From assembly GCA_009103225.1 (NCBI GenBank), contig RHPI01003603.1:47915-111914 (forward strand): DNA of 64,000 nt, read 5' to 3'. This DNA comes from Chlorokybus atmophyticus. Lineage: Eukaryota; Streptophyta; Chlorokybophyceae; Chlorokybales; Chlorokybaceae. Below, one piece after another: positions 58,885 through 64,000 of the stretch; the first letter of the stretch is position 1; every line of letters begins with the position of its first letter. The translations under genes were made by a program, and so were the position numbers. Under the pieces are notes generated by a model. The model did not search any database. It saw only the letters and a program-made list of their open reading frames with translations, and was not told where the DNA came from.

Positions 58885-59074
58885 GGTTGTCATTCATTGC
58901 TGCATATTATCCATCAATTACATTTCATGAATAAAGGTCTGTTGCAAAGAGGAGTGAAGTTCAGCCCGAAGTTATGCAAACATTTAACATGTAAAATTGC
59001 ATTGTTTCCTATACATATCAACACTTAGGTTGGTGAGTGAGTGGCCATGGGTGTTATGTTAACTGCTTTTGCTT

Positions 59075-59184
59075 GTTGTGCCTAGGCACAACCAGCTGCT
59101 ATGCTTGCCCTGATATGCATCTTTGCATGTACACGCATGTTTGTATCACAAACATGCGTGTACAGGCAATATCATGGCATGATA
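59075..59184. repeat. Cluster of three perfect inverted repeats
   Basis: First, an 18-bp palindrome at 59075-59092 (GTTGTGCCT/AGGCACAAC). Second, a 17-bp stem with 3-nt loop ATC at 59128-59164 (left arm TGTACACGCATGTTTGT). Third, a 7-3-7 hairpin at 59169-59185 (ATATCAT-GGC-ATGATAT). All three are exact. Confidence 0.85.
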
Positions 59185-59658
59185 TACCACGATCTATACC
59201 ATGTACATATGCTTGGTCAGGTTAGCATGTAATAATCACGCATTTTACTAGTTTTGACAACTTGGCATCCCAATTGTATTTAAACGTGTCAAATGTTGGT
59301 GCTTGCCTGTGTTGAACATTGTAAAGCAAAATGACACATACTACACACTTGTGCGTGTGGCGCAAACTTGATGAGTCCGCACAACTATACTGCCAGTATA
59401 ACAGTTTTTTGGCCGACTTGCAGTGTGCGCGCTATCTTGTACTATATATTAAATTGTGCAGTGTGTGTGATTGCCGTTGAGCGCAATATAACCATGGGCA
59501 GCACATGATTGCTAATGTACACAGTTGCTGTTGCAGCTTGATGATAATAAGCATGGTGCATGCGCAACACATCATAGATCGCCCGCATAATGCATGTTGA
59601 TCATCATGTGCCACAACCACACAATGCGCGCTGCAGGCAGCACAAGCAGTGCAACCTA

Positions 59659-61482
59659 TCAATTGAATGATGCCCACCCTGTGTTGCTACTTGACGTACT
59701 TGCAGGCTTACTACTGCCTGCAGGCAGAGCACTCGACAGCGACGACAAGTCTGCGAGAGGGTTGAGCACTGATGATGATGCAGGCTTGGGCGGTGGTGGC
59801 CGCGGTGGAGGTGCTTGTTGCGAAGAGTACGCAAGTGCTCGCTGCTGCGTGACGGGTGGTGCGGGCGCACCGAACGCAGCAAACAGCTGCGCAGCCGCAT
59901 CACTCCCGGATGTGGAGGCCGCAGCACCTGCACAGGTGCCAAGGGTTACAACCTCGCAGCATGCTGTTGCACATGCGCGCATGCTCAAGTGCATGGCTGC
60001 AATGAACATGAACAAACACAATTGGCTTCGGCAGAACATGCCTGCGCCCAATGTTACCTCTGCTTGTCTGTGCGGTGCAAGACACACAGATGTGTAGCAA
60101 AATAACTGAGTGAGGAAACTCCGGTACCAAGTCATGTTCAGCTACCTGAGTTCTGAGGTGGTTGGGGTCTTGCAGAAGTTGGCCTGCTGGTGGTTGGCGG
60201 TGGGGCAAAGGAGGACGTAGGGGCTGCAGTCCTGCCGGGTGGCGGGGGAGGAGGCACGGGGACGGGCATCCTTCCTGGTGGCGGTGGTGGCGCAAGCGGC
60301 ATGGCCTTGCCGGCTGTGGCCTTGGACAGGAACCCACCCCCGGATGGCTTGCCGGTCTTCACATTGATTGATATCGTCTGACCCTCTTTCAACTTCAGCT
60401 CCGATATTGCGGGCACCGGAGGTGCATCCTCTGCACGCATAAGAGGAATGTCAGTTGCAGTATGAGTGGCACGACAATAAAGGTGGTTGCATGTAGGTAA
60501 CATTATGCACGGTTCTGGGCTGCATGTGACGCCTACTTGGATGCAAAGATGCATGATTGTGCATGTTGGGCCGAGTCCCCACTCACCTGTTATGGGCTTG
60601 CTAAGCTCCGCTGGTGCATCTTTCTCTCTTTGCAGGTACTTGTCATGATCCGAGAGAGCAACATTGAAGTCAAAGGCCTCATTACGCTCATTGAAACCTA
60701 TTCCTATGAAGGCGTGCCGGCCAGATGGGTCCTGAATGCGCAACACAAAATAGCGGCTCGAGTCCGTAGCACTCTCAACAACGCGATCCCTCTGCCCGGA
60801 AAGGATTGGGCACTCCGCAAACAACTCGCTGGTGTTGCTGTCCTCCAACCTGATAATGCACTTCTCTCCTGCCGACAGAACCCGCAACCGACCAGACCAA
60901 ATTTTACTCGACGCCAACCACTCTGCCACCTGCAAGCAACTCTGTTTCAGTCGAACAACCCATTGTCTACACTTTTGCCGCCCAAGCACAGCGGTTATCA
61001 CTGGAACCCTTCAACATTACCTTGAATACGTTATGTACAATCAACAGCGTGCATTTTCTCACTATCTGTGTGTACTCAAGAGACAAACAAAAACCCAACG
61101 CACGCACACAACACTGTTAGCATAGTAACGCAACACAGAAACACCAGTTGCGCATGTCTACTGCATAAATGGGCAATGGTGGCATCCCACAGAACACAAT
61201 CTCAAAATATGCAACACTGCTGGCTGGTCTCAACGCACTAGGCTCACAACGCACCTGGAGCGTTGTGTGCCTAGTGCGTTGAGACGCCAGCATTATTGTT
61301 TGCAGCTGATGGGTTAGGGTTAGACATACTGACATTCTAACCCCATGCAGGTCAGTATCTAACCATATAACCCATGTGCACAAGTGCAATACCTTATAGC
61401 CGCCGCTGCTAGCACGAGGAGGGATTCTGTAGACGTGCACTTCTCGGCAGACAAATAGAGTGCTTTCCTGCGCCTCCTCCAT
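59659..61482 (-). CDS. NECAP: NECAP-like adaptin-ear-binding coat-associated protein
   Basis: Binds AP-2 and promotes clathrin-coated vesicle formation. Four minus-strand exons, 61482-61393, 60929-60587, 60430-60146 and 59927-59659, all in phase, give 328 aa. The PH-like PHear domain covers residues 1 to about 170: EVHVYRIPPRASSGGYK, WSGRLRVLSAGEKCIIRLED, GELFA-type SELFAECPI, TDSSRYFVLRIQD, HAFIGIGFNERNEAFDFNVA. It ends near ELKLKEGQTISINV. The rest is Pro-rich (runs of PPPPP) and closes with GWASFN, a WxxF-type adaptin-ear ligand as in animal NECAPs. AP2M is encoded in the same window. Confidence 0.95.
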
Positions 61483-62960
61483 GGCAAAGGAGCAAAATAC
61501 CAACACTACAACTCTTACCTACTAGGACACCTGGTAGCTGCCAGACAGGCGTTCTCTGCTCTAAGAAACTCCTGCGCCTCAAGGATTGCTTATGTCCTGA
61601 TAACAACCCTGTTGTTGATGATGACGACGCCCTCGCCACCAACCATGCCACCGCCACCGTCGCCGCCGCTACTGACGCTCACAGGTAGGGTTAAAGGTGG
61701 AAACGCCATTAAACTCTATGCAAACCCTATTGGACTGACTGTGGAGATCTGTGCCGTTCGAGCGATGCCCGCCCGCGGCGTCCTCTGGTTGATCCGTAGT
61801 GCGCGTCATGGAATCGTTGACCGCCCACGTGGGATTGACACAAAGTCACGGGTACTTTATGGCGCACAACCTGGGCTGCCTCCGTGGTCCATTGTTGCAC
61901 TGCATGAGCAGGCTGCGAGTAAACACAGCTTGTTGCTGTGCAGCTAAGCTTGGCGCTAGTCGCCTGAATGAGTGTGGTCGACGTAGTATGAGCTATTCAA
62001 GTAGATGCAAAGCGCACACCACCGGTAACGACACTGAGCATAGGCAAAGCCCACATCATAGGCCAACATAGCAAGCAAGCTAGGCAAAGGGGAATGGAAT
62101 TAAGACAGGGGCAATGCTATCTATGTCCCGTATCAAAGTGAATGGTAAGCGCGGGGGTGAGGACGGAATAGGAAGCAGGGCAAAGCAGTGCAAGCAAAGT
62201 AACGGCAATGGTGCACCACCTGTGAGCGCCAGGCGTTAGAAGACCCCCCGGAGAGCTTGTGCAACAACGGCAGCAGCAGTAGCATAAGCAAGGCGAGGGC
62301 GAGGGGGAGCGCGTGGGTGGGAGTGCTGTGATGTGCAGTGTTGTGATCACGCAATGTAGGCGCTATAGCGGCGCTGGTGGTGATGTAAGACCCCTAATCA
62401 CTGGTTAGTCATAGCCTGCAGACATTCTCCAATGGTCTAATTAGCAATTGTCCAAACACAAGAAGCTAAGATAAGATACGATAAGAATGACAAGGTGCGA
62501 AGTCAGTTAGCAGTCATGTGGCAAGCCAACCAACTGAGTGACTGAGAACGCGGCATGCAAGGCACAAGCAGACATAGTATGTGCGGGCAAAACATTGCTC
62601 CCCACATTGGCTTTAACAACCATACTTATCTCACTTACCTGCGGCGTTGCAACAAACCTTGTTGCCACCAACATGTATATAGAAGCAGGTAGCTGACTCC
62701 ATAAACCGTCCCCGCCATCCTATACATCCTTCCACGTAGCTTGATTAGTAGCACATGCATCACATAGCCCTGTGCTTGCATGTCACGCAACAACTGCACC
62801 ATAAAAGAAAATGATGCCGAAAGGTGCATATGCGCTCAAACCGTGCAAAATGGGACACCACGACACCCAGCTTAGCAGAGTTGAAGATGTTACTGTCAAG
62901 GTGCGGTGTACGGGTTCTTGGCACGCACTTAAAAGCAGTGTATAGTTTGTTGTATACAGT
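61483..62960. other. Region upstream of NECAP, no supported gene
   Basis: Contains AAACCCTA at 61722-61729, GGTAGGGTTA near 61684 and open frames at 61612-61947 (+) and 62635-62829 (-). The latter has a hydrophobic run (VYGVSYLLLYTCWW) and could be an exon of a membrane protein. None is recognised. Confidence 0.4.
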
Positions 62961-63095
62961 CTGCCCTTAATTTAAGCACATAGTTACCAGCCATTTTGTG
63001 CTTACGCGAGGTGTGACACCTTCGAACAAGCATACTGTGACTACTGTAAGTTTACCTCGCTTTAAGCACATTTTGTGCTCGGATTAAAGAAATAC
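62961..63095. repeat. AAGCAC/GTGCTT palindromic repeats, second cluster
   Basis: Contains AGCACA-TTT-TGTGCT at 63065-63079 and ACCAGCCATTTTGTGC at 62986-63001. The latter is the exact reverse complement of 2044-2059 at the other end of the window. Confidence 0.7.
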
Positions 63096-63099
63096 GCTA

Positions 63100-63560
63100 C
63101 ATGAGTGTACGCATATATGTATACATGTATATGTAGCTATATGCATACACGTATAAATATGTCTATGTACACATATATGTATACATGTGCTCACATGTGT
63201 ATGTATATTTATATGGAGATAAAGGTATACTACATATTATGATTCATATACATATATATATATATATGTGTGTGTATATATGTGCATATATGTGTATATA
63301 TATATTATACATATACATTCATATGTATAATATTTGTATCTATCTTTATAGGGTGTCTTGAGTGTTTGCTACTTTTGTAAAGCCCATATACATATGCAAT
63401 GGATAAATATACGTATATGTACATGTGTATGTGTACATATGTATGTGTACATGTGTATATTAACATGTGTATGTGTACATAAATATGTATGTGTTTGTAC
63501 ATACATGTTCGTGCACACAGCCTATATGTCGTACATATGTGTACAACAATATACGAAGAT
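63100..63560. repeat. TA/TG/ACATA low-complexity tract
   Basis: 460 bp of alternating purine-pyrimidine sequence (TATATG, ACATGTGTATG, GTACAT). The open frames inside it are repeats read as Tyr/Val/Cys/His and are not genes. Confidence 0.85.
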
Positions 63561-64000
63561 ACAATGTAATTTAACTTCTGTAACTTCTTTGCGCTCTTTG
63601 TAATCACATAAAGCAGTTATGGAGGGTGCTTACATCAAATGTGATAGTGCTTGGATATGGGAGTCATTTGCCTGGTGCACGTTAATTCGCGTCAACAATG
63701 TGCTTGGTTCGAGGTTGTGCTTAGAACGAGTGTGATTACAAGGAGGTTGGACTGTACCCTTGTGCACAGCCCCACAAGTGGATCCTGGAATATGAGCAAG
63801 TAAACAAATGGTATGCTGACACCACGTGCTGCCTTTGAGAGTATTAGCATTGCTTGTGGGTAAATGCCACCACCTGGCACTGCTGGGTTAAGGTATATGG
63901 AGTGCATAAACTCTGGTACACATGGCGCCTGCAGTGCGTGCCGTTCACGGCACAAGCAGTCAACTTCTTCGGCGCAGACGGCACAACCAGGCTGTGCCGT
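63561..64000. other. Window edge, nothing supported
   Basis: Contains TGTGCTT blocks at 63697-63722, related to the palindrome family. A minus-strand 87-codon frame (63955-63692) is unrecognised. Confidence 0.4.

Larger units (their letters stand above)
58200..59658. other. AT-rich intergenic region with telomere-like repeat and hairpins
   Basis: 1.4 kb between FLVA (5' side) and the 3' end of NECAP. It holds a short TTAGGG array (58866-58884) and a cluster of perfect inverted repeats (59075-59184). No gene seen; a 93-codon frame at 58237-58518 is unrecognised. Confidence 0.6.

Noticed and set aside
63305-63607. Tyr/His/Ile-rich ORFs
   Set aside because: Simple-sequence translation of the TA/TG array.
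1-64000. tRNA, rRNA, CRISPR array or bacterial insertion
   Set aside because: No cloverleaf with matching B-box, no rRNA core sequence and no regularly spaced direct repeats were seen.

Overview
This is a nuclear window from an intron-rich eukaryote, most probably a flagellated green alga (chlorophyte, prasinophyte or early streptophyte). The evidence is as follows. The AP-2 mu subunit is closest to the plant form. There is a plastid-targeted A-type flavodiiron protein, a class found in green algae and mosses but not in flowering plants. There is also a plastid thylakoid-type FHA protein with a transit-like N-terminus, a plant-type histidyl-tRNA synthetase and NADH kinase, and a kinesin-2 ciliary motor resembling FLA10. 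I cannot name the genus. Genes have about 2 to 17 exons with GT-AG introns (and at least two GC-AG). Exons were joined by matching splice sites to reading phase and to known family sequence. No bacterial features (operons, Shine-Dalgarno sites), rRNA, tRNA or CRISPR were seen.

Layout. 1-1608: 3' part of a coiled-coil gene (+). 2706-4731: AP2M (+). 5663-6972: NADH kinase (-). 6553-9296: an apparently exact 1367-bp duplication on both sides of a 10-N gap, probably an assembly artefact, which leaves a false partial copy of the kinase. 11033-15084: PRMT7 (-). 16162-19882: KLHDC4-like kelch protein (+). 20608-22558: F-box protein with apparent base losses (+). 24089-26324: five RanBP2 zinc fingers joined to a SHG1/BOD1-like domain (-). 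26.5-32 kb: sparse, with uncertain ORFs. 32051-32940: plastid FHA protein (+). 35916-39780: histidyl-tRNA synthetase (+). 40133-41607: Tubby protein (-), divergent from kinesin-2 at 42313-45323 (+). 45813-49326: SART3 (-), divergent from a CaMKK/GRIK-like kinase with a C-terminal cyclic-nucleotide-binding domain at 50058-53210 (+). 54915-58061: FLVA (-). 59659-61482: NECAP (-). The last 2.5 kb is low-complexity and holds no gene I recognise.

The genes alternate strands, so neighbours are convergent or divergent and there are no co-transcribed pathways. Two functional links stand out. AP2M and NECAP both act in clathrin-mediated endocytosis. The Tubby protein and kinesin-2 are both linked to cilia and share a roughly 700-bp divergent promoter region. 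Many introns are long purine-pyrimidine alternating tracts (CA/TG/CG/GCATGC) that could form Z-DNA. Telo-box-like motifs (AAACCCTA) lie near several gene starts, and intergenic stretches contain several perfect hairpins.
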